A stretch of 64,000 nt of DNA from JASHPR01 sp963815375 (lineage in GTDB: Bacteria; Actinomycetota; Actinomycetes; Streptosporangiales; Streptosporangiaceae), in contig CAWFGX010000005.1 in the NCBI GenBank assembly GCA_963815375.1, forward strand, positions 682,001-746,000, given 5' to 3'. This document shows positions 53,356-62,240 of this stretch, piece after piece; the first letter of the stretch is position 1, and the number at the start of each line of letters is the position of its first letter. The notes beneath the pieces are model-generated. The model ran no database searches and was not told where the DNA came from. It saw nothing but the letters and a program-made list of their open reading frames with translations. Both the position numbers and the translations under genes were made by a program.

Positions 53356-54009
53356 CGGCTCACCGCCAGCTCTTCCGCCCGTCTCTCCCGTTTGGTGCGA
53401 AAGTCAGGCGCTAGATAATGAGGCCTAGCTGCCGTCCGGAGCTCAGGCGGCGCACCATCAGCCGATGGGAGCGCCAATGGGAGCCCGCCCCGCTCAGCGG
53501 GGCGATTGGCTGCGCCTTCGTGCTCACCTCCACCCGCCATGACCTGCATAGATAGGGGGCGGAGTGCGCCGGGGGAGTGGTGCTGACAATTCTTACAAGC
53601 GAGGGGTCGCTGGTACGGCCCCCGTGGCGCCGCCCACCGGCCAGCCTCACCGCGCCCGTTGATGGCCGGCGGCCATAGAGGCAAGCCTGCGCGCGACCCA
53701 GACGAGAGAAGACCGACGCGGGGAATCGCCTGGATGCCATTCCGGAGCGCCGTTTTGCAATTAAGCGCCGAGCAGCAATCTGAGACGTGATCGCGATCTG
53801 GCCGCCCGGCTTCCGGGCGTCCGCCGCAGGCGCGAGCCGTACCCCACTGCCACGGAGAGCAAGATCGGGAACGCTGCCCGTCCGGTCGCCATACGGTCGC
53901 GGAGGCTGGCGGACGGCGGCCCGCCGTGGCGGAAGGTGGCGGAGCCAGTCGCCCGTCCTGAAGGGCATCATGCGAGGTCAGGACAGGTTTTGGCAGGTGA
54001 CCGGGAAGG
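53356..54009. other. region left of the tRNA fragment, no firm gene
   Basis: A long minus-strand frame (53352-54092) covers this stretch, but most of it is Arg/Gly/Pro-rich and it reads through the tRNA fragment, so it is unlikely to be real as a whole. Its last 20 residues (APDFRTKRERRAEELAVSR) may be the end of a small mobile-element gene coupled to the helix-turn-helix fragment. Confidence 0.3.
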
Positions 54010-54056
54010 CGCCCCCAGCAGGATTCGAACCTGCGCACACGGCTCCGGAGGCCGCC
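54010..54056 (-). other. 3' fragment of tRNA-Arg(CCG): probable integration (att) site
   Basis: On the minus strand the sequence has an anticodon arm with loop CTCCGGA (anticodon CCG) and a 5-bp stem (GCGGC/GCCGT, one wobble pair), a variable loop, a perfect T-arm (GCAGG-TTCGAAT-CCTGC) and the 3' acceptor strand TGGGGGC. The D-arm and 5' acceptor strand are missing upstream, so it is not a functional tRNA gene. A 3' tRNA fragment is the classic distal att scar of an element integrated into a tRNA gene; by its orientation the element should lie to the right, with the complete tRNA gene beyond the window. Confidence 0.75.
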
Positions 54057-54249
54057 CACTGCATTGTGCGAATTTGGCAGGCTGATCTGCACAGGTGGCT
54101 CGACTACGCTTCCCCGCGGATCGTTCCGTGCATGTTCCGGATCATGGGCTATGTCTCCTGGCGTGGCGCCGGTGATCTTCGGCGTTAGCTCAGGTAACCC
54201 CTGTCTTGTCGCCCAGAGCGTCCTAAAGGTATCGAAGCAGGTGACTACT

Positions 54250-56435
54250 GTGTCGGATCAACTCGGCCAGCCAGCTCAATCCCTCAGCGAAGTGCTGGAG
54301 GCGTTGGCCAATCTCAGGCTGCAACATGGCCCGGACGATCTCGCCAAGAGGCACCAGCCCCTTACGCTGCTGCTGCTGATCGCCCGTGCCCGGCAGGGTC
54401 GGCCTCGCCTGATCCCGTGGCCTGAGGCTAGGGAGCGAATCGGGCAGCTCATTCGGGGGACTATGGGTGGGCGACGGATAGGGCCCAACCCGTATCTCGC
54501 CTCTTCCTGGCCCTTGCGGGGTCGGGCCTTTCTCTTAACTAACGCCTCACCCACCGAGGGGCTTAGCAGGCAGCGCACGGCTCAGATGGCTGAACAACAG
54601 TAAGCCGGTAGTCCTCGGCGGGCTGACCGAGTGGGTGTACAACCAGCTGGCCGAATCCGAAGACGCTGCGGTGAAGGCGGTCAGCGTGTTGCTGACGGAT
54701 CACTTCGACACAGACGAGTGGGACGGGGTCGCTAACAGCTGTCGGGCTGACGAGCCTGGCGAACTCATTGCATTCCTCATCTGCACCCGGACGGACGCGC
54801 GCGGCGCGCAGCGCTGCCGATGCCTGGACGCAGATTCAAGCCATCTGCCGCGAGGCGATGGCGACTGGCCGGACCATCGCGACCATCGACAGGGGGGTCG
54901 CCAACCGCATCCTCGATGTGCGGCCCAACGCGATCGTCCGGGCGTCTGACGAGGCCCGCACGCCGGATGGTCAAGGCGCACCGGTGACGCGGCCCATGGT
55001 CGAGCGCATCTGGCACGACCTGGCAGAGCGGCGGCCACGCGAGTCGCATTCCCGGCATGCTCTACTTCGCGTACGCACTGGTGGCCGAGATTCCCGGCGT
55101 CGCGGTGGACAGCGACCGGCACGGACTTCACATTGCTGACTGGGACCTCGCGATGACTCCCTATCAGGAGGGGAGCGGCGTCGGCGCCACCACGTCCCAC
55201 AGGCGCTACTGGACACTTGCCGCTCATCCTGCTCGCTACCGGGTAGTTGATGCAGTCCGCGACCTCGATGAGGACTGGTGGACTCACCGGCGGCGCCGAT
55301 CTTCACGCGGGCGACCGCGTTGCGATCTGGAAGTACAAGGGTTCCGATGATCACCGCGGCATCATCGCCTTCGGCGAGGTGCTCACCGATCCCGAGATGC
55401 GGACTGTCGAAGACGATCACCCGTACTGGATCGACTCTGATGGCACGGCAGCTGCTCTGCGGGTCCGCGTGCGCTACGTGATCAAACCGTCAGAGCCCCT
55501 GTGGCTCGAGCTTGCGCCTGCCGGCTCCGTCATCCGCCAGTTGCCCGTGTCACGTGCTCAGGGCGGTACTGCCCACCACGTGACGCCGGATCAGTGGGCG
55601 CAACTCATGGCGCTCGTCGGCGGCTGGCCGCAGCCCGGCGCAGACGAACACGATCGAGGCATCTGGCTGGGCCGACGCGGAGATTCAGCCGGCAGTCACC
55701 GCGTACTTCACCATGCTCCGAGCCGAGCTCGCGGGCGAGCCATACGTCAAGGCCGACTTCAACCGCGAGGTGCAGGCTGCAACAGGACGATCGCGCGGCG
55801 CTGTGGAGTACAAGTTCGCGAACATCAGCGCTGTTCTCAGGGACATCGGCCTTCCGTACGTTCTGGGCTACCAGCCACGCGGCAACTACCAGAGTGCGCT
55901 GCGTGCTGAGGTGGAGCGATTCCTCGCTCGCGACCCGGAGATCCCGCGCCTCCTCGAGGAAATGCCCGCACCTGACTTGCCCCCAACGGTGCAGCTCGTG
56001 GAGGTCGATCCGCCAGTCATGGCTCCGCCAGGCACCAGCGGTCGCGGCCGGACAACCGTCGGCATCGACTACCTGGAGCGCCAAGCGCGCAACCGAGATG
56101 TCGGCCTCAAAGGTGAGCGCCTGGTTGTCGAGCATGAACGTGCGTGGCTCTCGGCACATGGCCGCCCTGACCTCGCCGAGCTGGTGGTCCACGTTCCAAG
56201 CACGCTGGGCGACGGCGCCGGGTACGACGTCAGCTCCTTCTTGCTGGACGGGTCGCCTCACCACATCGAGGTGAAAGCGACACGCGGCAGCATCACCGCG
56301 CCGTTCTTCCTGTCCGCGAGTGAGCTGCGTCATGCGCGCGAACACCCGGAGGCATACTCGATCTACCGCATATTCGACCTGGGCCCGAACCCCAGGTTCT
56401 ACAAGCTCACCGGCGACATGGCAGGAGATCCTTGA
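54250..56435 (+). pseudogene. sulfur-binding-like/EVE/DUF3883 restriction-type protein, five +1 frameshifts
   Basis: Five successive frames, each one base on from the last, together read as a protein of about 725 residues. GTG 54250: SBD-like helical domain of phosphorothioate-dependent McrA enzymes (KRHQPLTLLLLIARARQGRP, RLIPWPEARERIGQLIRG), continuing after 54570 with VVLGGLTEWVYNQLAESEDA. Next, AADAWTQIQAICREAMATGR and TIDRGVANRILDVRPNA; then LYFAYALVAEIPGVAVDSD; then an EVE domain (LHAGDRVAIWKYKGSDDHRG, IIAFGEVLTDPEM); finally a DUF3883 nuclease-like domain with GERLVVEHERAWL, GAGYDVSSFL and HHIEVKAT, a PD-(D/E)XK-like D...ExK pattern. Joints are near 54570, 54815, 55030, 55280 and 55650. 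Original genes may have been two; no start codon separates them. Probable role: cutting modified DNA. Confidence 0.7.
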
Positions 56436-56707
56436 CCTCACGCCCATGTCGTACCAGGCGCGGGTCAAGGCACCCAGAGCACGCTCCATCTACCTCCTAG
56501 CCTTCCGATCCGTAATCCGGTGCCGGTTGTCCAGCCGGTCCGACCGTGTCTGTCCGCGCACGCCAGGGTCTATCAGAAGTCGAAAGACACGCGGAGGCCC
56601 GATGCCAGATCAGCAGGGTGTGACAGGCTGGTCCTCCGTGAATATGATCCCGACGCTTCCGAGATCAAGGCGGACCTTTCGGATCATGATAGGACGTCTA
56701 CTCATCA

Positions 56708-58328
56708 ATGGCTCGGGGACGCCTTTGGCTCGCAACACCTGTTTATTTCATGTTCCTTGCCGTAGCAATTGTCGCACAGTCCCTGTGGGCTCCAATGTGG
56801 TTCGTGTCATCCCGCACGGGCATACAGATAGCGGTACAGGCGCTTCCTGCTGCTCTTATAGCGCTGTTCGCGCTGGCGTTCGCTACGCTATTTGTAGCCG
56901 TCCAGCAGGTCACAAGTGTCTTTAGCAGCCGAGCCCCGCTGATATTGGTTAGCGATATAAGGGTCCAGAGAATAGTAAGTCGAACCATCCTAATTGCAGC
57001 CGTCTCATTGATACTTGGCGGACTGATCCCCGATTCGCCAAAGCCGGTACCGGCATACGAGACGTCGGCGGCCACTACTTCTACTCATTGCATCGGCTAT
57101 GCTAATATACTCTTATGGCCGCTTTGCATACCTTCTAACCCTTGATTACAGCGCGCCAATCTCCTTTGTTGCGCACGTGGTCGACCCTGTTGTCAGCATG
57201 CTTAAACATGATAGAGTAAATACCCGGCCTGATTGTATACCGCGTGCCACTTCTTGGTCAAACGTTGCGCTACGCACTCATGCGCGAGGATGCTGAGACT
57301 CTTTATGCCAGCCTGAATGGACTGAGAAAGTTTCAGGATGTATACGTAGAGGCATCAAGAAAGAATCCCGGCCTTCGAAATCATCGAATAGGACCAAATA
57401 ATATACGTAAGGCATGGCTCGGAGACGCAGGCTTTATCGTATCTACATGGGTGCGTGCGAGGAAGCTTTAAGGCTTCAATCACCTCAAGATGAGATTGAC
57501 CGGCTGGTAGACTACTTTGGAGCTGCGACCCGCATATTTATAACTGCGCATCAGGAAGCTGAAGGCAGGCAATTGCTTGACGGATTGGCGCGATTGGCTG
57601 CATCGCCGTATCAGGTCGCGCCGAATGTTACAAATTTTTTGACCAGGCCAGCAAACGAACTGGCGTCCGCAGAGCGATCTGCCGAGTCAGCCGGAGAGGC
57701 TGAGCTAGCAGCTTTTGCATTGGCCGACTGGGCGGTGGCCATTGCGTATCCGCAACTACACTTTGGACGGAACCACCATCCGCTTTTCGCGCAGGGGGTT
57801 CGCGCATTCGGTAAGCACCCCCCTTGGGACGAGGCGATCAAGCGCGTTCGTGATTCTTCGTGGAACCAGCAATGGGCTAACCAGATTGAATACAGGCTCG
57901 ATGTCCTTGCAAACGTCCTTGAACTAGCTCATGATCTGCATGAAGGGCCGGACGGCCCTCGTTTTAGAGCGAGAAAGAAAGTCATCTACAGAGATTGGAT
58001 AAATATTACAGCAAATGTCCCACTTGAAATAGTAACTAATAATGCAGCATTCATGCATGGGATAGAAGCCGTTAACTATGGCGTCGCAACATTTGGCAGT
58101 GCGGAGGTGCAAAACGCAGCTAGTAGATACTTTGCCAGTTACCAAACGGTCTTGTTGCCACCTCCCAACGAGGTGGCGGAGGCGAATAGCGATGAGCTGT
58201 TGCGAACCGTGTCAGCCGCCTTCGAGCAAAAGACCGTTGCCGCTGCTCGCGAGTCTGTACTTGCGGCGATGAAGCAAGATCTCTGGGAGAAGACCTCGGA
58301 TAGCCCACAGCGATGGGTGTTGGCCTGA
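56708..58328 (+). pseudogene. large membrane protein of DUF2254-like type, frame-broken
   Basis: AT-richer than its surroundings. From ATG 56708: helices PVYFMFLAVAIVAQSLWAPM and ALPAALIALFALAFATLFVA, then VQQVTSVFSSRAPLILVSD and SRTILIAAVSLILGGLIPD. The start resembles DUF2254-type membrane proteins. After +1 shifts near 57115 and 57235 it continues FAYLLTLDYSAPISFVAHVV and LIVYRVPLLGQTLRYALMRE; after another near 57430 a long soluble part follows (57440-58328: CEEALRLQSPQDEIDRLVDY, AFALADWAVAIAYPQLHFGR, YRDWINITANVPLEIVTNNA). Corrected length is about 535 residues. The function is unknown; base composition and place in the island point to recent acquisition, perhaps as a defence component. 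Confidence 0.55.
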
Positions 58329-58574
58329 CCGGGCTTGGTCAGGTCTGTTGTCGCGTTGGCGTCGCTGCGCGTGTCTAAGGGGGCTGACTGCGGCGAGGGT
58401 ATGCCGTCGCGAGTCGCCCGGCGATGTGCCCAGACGTGGGCAGAGCGCAGTCTTCCCTGTATGAACGCTAACCGGATCCGCCGCAGCCCGCGTGCGGCTG
58501 AGGACTCGCACCCGCCGGTCTTCCCGTCAACCTTCGACAACACCGGACGAACGCGTCGCGCGGACCGGTGGACT

Positions 58575-58783
58575 ATGGTCATCGACGGCAGTGAGGTTCG
58601 ACGGCTACGCCGCCAGCTCGGTCTGTCGCAGAAGATCCTCGCCGACCAGGCTCACGTAGGGACGACTACGATCGTCAGGCTAGAGCAGCAGGGCACGTGC
58701 CTTGCCGGGCCTGGACCCTGGCACGAATCGCGGCGGCACTCGAGATACGCCCAGACGCCATTATCGCGCGCCCTGATGAATGA
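58575..58783 (+). pseudogene. small XRE-family DNA-binding protein, one frameshift
   Basis: ATG 58575: MVIDGSEVRRLRRQLGLSQK, ILADQAHVGTTTIVRLEQQG, a clear Cro/CI helix-turn-helix. After a shift near 58695 the usual closing helix follows in another frame, WTLARIAAALEIRPDAIIAR, then PDE and TGA 58783. Corrected length about 69 residues, the normal size of small XRE regulators that control islands or toxin-antitoxin loci. It lies between the membrane-protein gene and a strong hairpin. Confidence 0.7.
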
Positions 58784-58836
58784 GTTCGTGAAGTGATCAG
58801 ATCAGGCCCCAGACTGTCAGCTTGGCAAGCGGAGCG

Positions 58837-58893
58837 ACCACGGCCGCTAGCGGCCCTGACCTGGTGATTCAGGTCTCCGCCAGTGGCCGTGGT
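58837..58893. terminator. long imperfect hairpin, likely terminator
   Basis: ACCACGGCCGCTAGCGG (58837-58853) pairs with CCGCCAGTGGCCGTGGT (58877-58893), 15 of 17 positions, around a 23-base loop. There is no T-run, as often in actinomycetes. It follows the XRE gene and separates it from the next cassette. Confidence 0.55.
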
Positions 58894-58917
58894 TGCCCCC
58901 TCGTCACCCTGGTTAAT

Positions 58918-58941
58918 GGCACGCTAATGGCACGGCGATCT
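58918..58941 (+). repeat. 24-bp direct repeat, left of the EACC1/GNAT cassette
   Basis: GGCACGCTAATGGCACGGCG followed by ATCT. A copy with 21 of 24 identical bases is at 61421-61444. Each copy is immediately preceded by, or overlaps, a strong hairpin. Confidence 0.5.
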
Positions 58942-59640
58942 CCATCCCGCGTGCTGTGATCGCACCGTCAGACTCGAGTTGGGCCTAGGTTCCGTGCTGA
59001 ACGGGCCGGAAGATCCCTGACCTGCAGATTCACCGCTCTGCCTCGGCGAAAGGGCACACTAAGGTTGCCGGCTTGCGCTGGTCGGCGGATGTGCAGGCGA
59101 TCCCGGCGTCGGCGGATTCTACGTCACCAGCGGACCGGATTTCGGCAGCCGCGCGGGTGAGGGTGTCGGCGTGCTGGGCGGTGAGCTTCTCCAGACGCGA
59201 ACCAGTTCGGAAGCGCCGGCGGAGCCCGATGGTTACCGGCTGCCGCTGGTCTCCTGGGCAGGCTGACCGGTCGACTCGGCTTGACGGCGGCGGCGCTCCC
59301 GATGCGCGGCCCGCTCGGCTTGCCAGGGTCAATGGTGACGGGATGATCAGGCTCCCATCCAGAGCCCGAGCGCCCCGCCGGATGCATGCTTGTCCGTTAC
59401 CGTTCTGCCACACGACCGCCTTGCAAGATCGTCGGCGACAACATCCTGGTTGAGTGCGGTCTTACTGCTCAGGACATTGGCTTGGCCAGTTGTGACCGCT
59501 GCTGGCGGCCCAGTCACGCGTGTGCGGGACGTGGTTGTCTGGGCTAAAGCTATTCAGGCTTCAGAGGTCGAGTAGGGACAGTTCTGCGGCTATGCTCACG
59601 TACTGAGAGATTGATCCCCTCTTGCTCAGCACTGACGTTT
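58942..59640. other. 700-base stretch with a possible minus-strand fragment
   Basis: On the minus strand, the end of the frame 59413-59030 reads SRLEKLTAQHADTLTRAAAE and IRSAGDVESADAGIACTSAD, a plausible helical C-terminus of a mobile-element protein, but the upstream half is not coding-like. Otherwise nothing firm. The promoter of the following cassette should lie at its right end, where base composition falls. Confidence 0.3.
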
Positions 59641-59651
59641 AGGAGGTTGCG

Positions 59652-60083
59652 ATGACATCTGATTCTGCGTGCGGCGATAACGTCGGGTTCGAAGCACCGC
59701 TTATTCTCGAAACACCTAATCCTCTAGACCTTTCCGTCAAAGACCTTGAAGAACTTGCCGCAGACCTGGAAAAGATTATGGCTGCCAATGGGCTTAGCGG
59801 TGTTCCGGTGGAGGCCAGAGGGAATGAGCCGCATGGTGCCGGTAATCAGCTAACCGACTACCTGTTCATGTTTCTACCAAATGCCGAATTTATAAAACAG
59901 ACGGCATTTACCGCAGTAATCGGTGCCGTTACTGTGTTTATGCGGAAGAGATTCAAGAGGAAGCATGAAGCGCGACGGCCGCGACAGATTGATGTTTATG
60001 GCCCTGACGGTAAGCTTCTTATGGCCTTTAAGTTGACTACCGAGGACGCCGAACTGGAGCAGTCCGATCCTGACGAGAGTTGA
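59652..60083 (+). CDS. EACC1-like membrane partner protein
   Basis: 143 residues; ATG 59652 is preceded by TAGGAGG. An acidic helix (DLSVKDLEELAADLEKIM, res 27-43), a membrane helix (AFTAVIGAVTVFM, about 85-97), a very basic stop (RKRFKRKHEARRPR) and a short strand-turn-strand, IDVYGPDGKLLMAFKL (113-128). That ending closely recalls the 'effector-associated constant component 1' (EACC1) family described in bacterial NTP-dependent conflict systems, where a membrane segment is followed by an R-x-V/I-x-V-x-G-P-D-G strand. The assignment rests on this pattern and needs a profile search. The next gene starts nine bases after its stop and encodes a papain-fold/GNAT protein, the presumed effector. 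Confidence 0.55.
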   Translation: MTSDSACGDNVGFEAPLILETPNPLDLSVKDLEELAADLEKIMAANGLSGVPVEARGNEPHGAGNQLTDYLFMFLPNAEFIKQTAFTAVIGAVTVFMRKRFKRKHEARRPRQIDVYGPDGKLLMAFKLTTEDAELEQSDPDES

Positions 60084-60091
60084 AAGGATGC

Positions 60092-61306
60092 ATGTTGGGT
60101 AAGGAAGAGCTTACAGACTTTTTGCATCGCCCCACTCGGTCCGCTTTGGAAATACCCGAAACGCATCGAACTGCGGTTTCACAGCTTGAAGGCCTGCCGT
60201 ATGAGGGTAAGCCCGGATATTTTCCATTTCCTGTTTCCGGGCGACGGCTTCTACTTTTCCATCACCAGGCGACGGATATCGGCGCGGACGGGCGCTCTGC
60301 GGCGACTTGTGGCTTTTATGAAAGACTCCGGTCTCCGGATGAGCTAATAAGCGCCATGCAACTACATCATTCTCTCTCAGATCGTGGCGTCCGATTCGGA
60401 AATCTGCCGAAACAAATGGTCGTAGTATCGATCTTCCCGAGCATGTTCGACGCTCCCAACGGGATCGTGCCTATGCCGGAAGACGATGAGCGTTCGATCG
60501 GCGATCATATCGTCATTTCACTCGGCTACAATTATGACCATCTATTCTTCTTAAATAACTGGGGTCCTGAATGGGGTGTCAAAGGTACAGGCATCTACCC
60601 TATTGACTACGTGAGGCGTTATTGGCGCGAGGCGTGGTCAGTCCGCAGCCTGACAGGCCCACACCCAGACCTGGGAGGTAGTCTTGGTCCCAGCAGCGAG
60701 CGCTGGCACACACTGATCGCGGGCGCGTGGGACGACCATGAATCTACGAATTTTTTCGCGCTGCACTACGGCGCAGTCGTGGACGTGTTCGGACGCTGGC
60801 TCATAGGGGTAAGCGACGGAAGTATGTGGCTCCAATGTATCGCGGTCTTGCACGAAGTGGAAACTCGGCCGCTCATAGTCGGATGGATGCATATACGCGG
60901 TACATCTGACGGAGCGGACATTGAAGAGTTGTTTGTATGGCCTCCCTACCGAGAACGCGGTATTGCAACGACTCTGGCTGGCCAAGCGCTCCTCTATGCC
61001 GCTAGGACTCCCTGGCAGCACGGCAGTTGGTGTTGGCATGAGTCGGCGGCAGATGCGCTCATGCGAGAGCGATCAAATTGGAAGACTCGCATTCCTAGCT
61101 GGCTAGACCACCTGCTCTCGAATCCGGATGGCGCAGTGACGAACCAAGCACAATTCCTTACCCTGCTTGAACGTTTGGCGAAGTTGCAGTCCCTCGACGG
61201 GATACGGCCGTTGCGCCGCGCTGATTCAACTGAGCTGGATTACGTGGTAGATGACGATCAGACTCCGACGCACGGCGTGATCGTTAGGGTTCTGGACAAG
61301 GCATGA
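60092..61306 (+). CDS. papain-fold (C1-like) and GNAT fusion protein
   Basis: 404 residues from ATG 60092 (GAAAGGA before it; TTG 60080 is an in-frame alternative). Residues about 80-180 match the C-terminal half of C1 papain-type peptidases: ISAMQ...VVSIFPSMF, then DHIVISLGYNYDHLFFLNNW and GPEWGVKGTGIYPIDYV, with the catalytic His (H139) and Asn-Trp-Gly (N156-G158). The N-terminal half with the usual catalytic Cys is not recognisable; C73 is the only nearby candidate. Residues about 205-320 look like a GNAT acetyltransferase: VGWMHIRG, ADIEELFVWPPYRERGIATT with the R/Q-x-x-G-x-A/G acetyl-CoA loop. A protease-like plus acetyltransferase fusion beside an EACC1-like protein suggests a toxic or signalling effector. 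Confidence 0.6.
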   Translation: MLGKEELTDFLHRPTRSALEIPETHRTAVSQLEGLPYEGKPGYFPFPVSGRRLLLFHHQATDIGADGRSAATCGFYERLRSPDELISAMQLHHSLSDRGVRFGNLPKQMVVVSIFPSMFDAPNGIVPMPEDDERSIGDHIVISLGYNYDHLFFLNNWGPEWGVKGTGIYPIDYVRRYWREAWSVRSLTGPHPDLGGSLGPSSERWHTLIAGAWDDHESTNFFALHYGAVVDVFGRWLIGVSDGSMWLQCIAVLHEVETRPLIVGWMHIRGTSDGADIEELFVWPPYRERGIATTLAGQALLYAARTPWQHGSWCWHESAADALMRERSNWKTRIPSWLDHLLSNPDGAVTNQAQFLTLLERLAKLQSLDGIRPLRRADSTELDYVVDDDQTPTHGVIVRVLDKA

Positions 61307-61370
61307 TCAACTGCTTAGGAGATCGTAGGCCATGCGGTCCTGTCCTGGCCTGTTGCAGGTCAGGGCCGAT

Positions 61371-61430
61371 GTGGCGTGCCCATGAGCGACGGTGATTCAC
61401 CGCTGATCACTGTCCGATCGGGCACGCCAC
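61371..61430. terminator. hairpin between convergent genes
   Basis: GTGGCGTGCCC (61371-61381) and GGGCACGCCAC (61420-61430) are exact complements; the loop contains a second small palindrome CGGTGATTCACCG. It sits between two convergent genes and can terminate both. Confidence 0.55.
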
Positions 61431-61444
61431 GGGCACGGCGATCT
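61421..61444 (+). repeat. 24-bp direct repeat, right of the EACC1/GNAT cassette
   Basis: GGCACGCCACGGGCACGGCG followed by ATCT, 21 of 24 bases identical to 58918-58941. It overlaps the right arm of the hairpin. Confidence 0.5.
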
Positions 61445-61460
61445 TGGCGGTGAGGACGGC

Positions 61461-61810
61461 TCACGGCCGGTTTCCCCAGCGCTGCTGCGCGGCCTGGCGA
61501 GTGACGCCGAGCCGGGAGCCGATCTCAGCCCAGGAGTAGCCGCAGGCTCGAAGCCCGCCTACCGCATCCCGGATGCTGGCGTCGATGGTGTCAGCCAGCT
61601 CAGCCATGAGCGCCAGCGACTCGATGTCGCCAGTGGCGATGCGGCGGGCGCATGCCTTCAGGATGCGCCGGACGAATGCGGCGTACTCCGGGTTCTCGAC
61701 AACGGCCGCGTCCTGTTTGCTGTCAAGGACTCGTTGACAGTGGCCTGGCGCTCGGCTGCCCGGCCATCATGGGTGCTGGACGAGGGGCCCGGCGCGGCTG
61801 CGGCGCTCAC
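61461..61810 (-). pseudogene. helix-turn-helix protein of mobile-element type, one frameshift
   Basis: GTG 61810 (MSAAAAPGPSSSTHDGRAAE, RQATVNES) leads, after a one-base shift near 61728, to DSKQDAAVVENPEYAAFVRR, ILKACARRIATGDIESLALM, AELADTIDASIRDAVGGLRA, CGYSWAEIGSRLGVTRQAAQ and QRWGNRP. The closing helix-turn-helix (W-x-E-I-x-x-x-L-G-V-x-R-Q-A-A-Q-Q-R-W) is common in small regulators of actinomycete integrative elements. The start overlaps the stop of the upstream small gene (GTGA). Corrected length about 116 residues. Confidence 0.7.
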
Positions 61811-62046
61811 GCCGCGTCCTTCCGGCTGAGCTGGGACCGCTCCTCGGCCAGCTGGAGCGCCGTGCCCTCGTACTCGTTGATTCCCCGGGTGTCGTCCCAG
61901 ATGACCCGTGCACCGGTCAGTCCGTCCAGCGCGGCTACTGCGTGGCGGGCACATGCCCGGGCGCGCTCGCCCTCGGCGTCCTCGACAGTCACCCGCGCGT
62001 AGCGGTCGCACTGCCTGTCCATGCACCGGAACCGCGATGCTGGCAT
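61807..62046 (-). CDS. small Cys-containing mobile-element protein
   Basis: 79 residues from ATG 62046, preceded by AGGAGGAAG. It opens MPASRFRCMDRQCDRYARVT with a Cys-x4-Cys pair and a further Cys/His (CARHAVAALD), a possible zinc site, followed by ARVIWDDTRGINEYEGTALQ and a charged end. It is translationally coupled to the helix-turn-helix gene. Comparable pairs occur in actinomycete integrative elements; the role is unknown. Confidence 0.65.
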   Translation of the reverse strand: MPASRFRCMDRQCDRYARVTVEDAEGERARACARHAVAALDGLTGARVIWDDTRGINEYEGTALQLAEERSQLSRKDAA

Positions 62047-62125
62047 CGCTTCCTCCTGCTCCGCCGTGGCGTCCCACCTGGTGGGCTTCACCCGATAGGC
62101 GCGATCACCGCCCGGAGCGGGAGCT

Positions 62126-62240
62126 GTCAAGGGCTTGGTCCCGCAGGGACTTCCAAGATGCTTTGGCCGTCGGCAGCCCGGCTCGCGTGCAGGTGCGTGG
62201 AGCGGAGGGGCGCGGCCAAAGGATCTTGGAACCCTTGACG
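62126..62240. repeat. interrupted long inverted repeat
   Basis: TCCAAGATGCTTTGGCC (62152-62168) pairs with GGCCAAAGGATCTTGGA (62214-62230), 16 of 17 positions. The symmetry extends outward: GTCAAGGG at 62126-62133 matches CCCTTGAC at 62232-62239 after skipping a 15-base insert in the left arm. It lies upstream of the minus-strand operon and may be a regulatory or transfer/recombination site. Confidence 0.5.
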
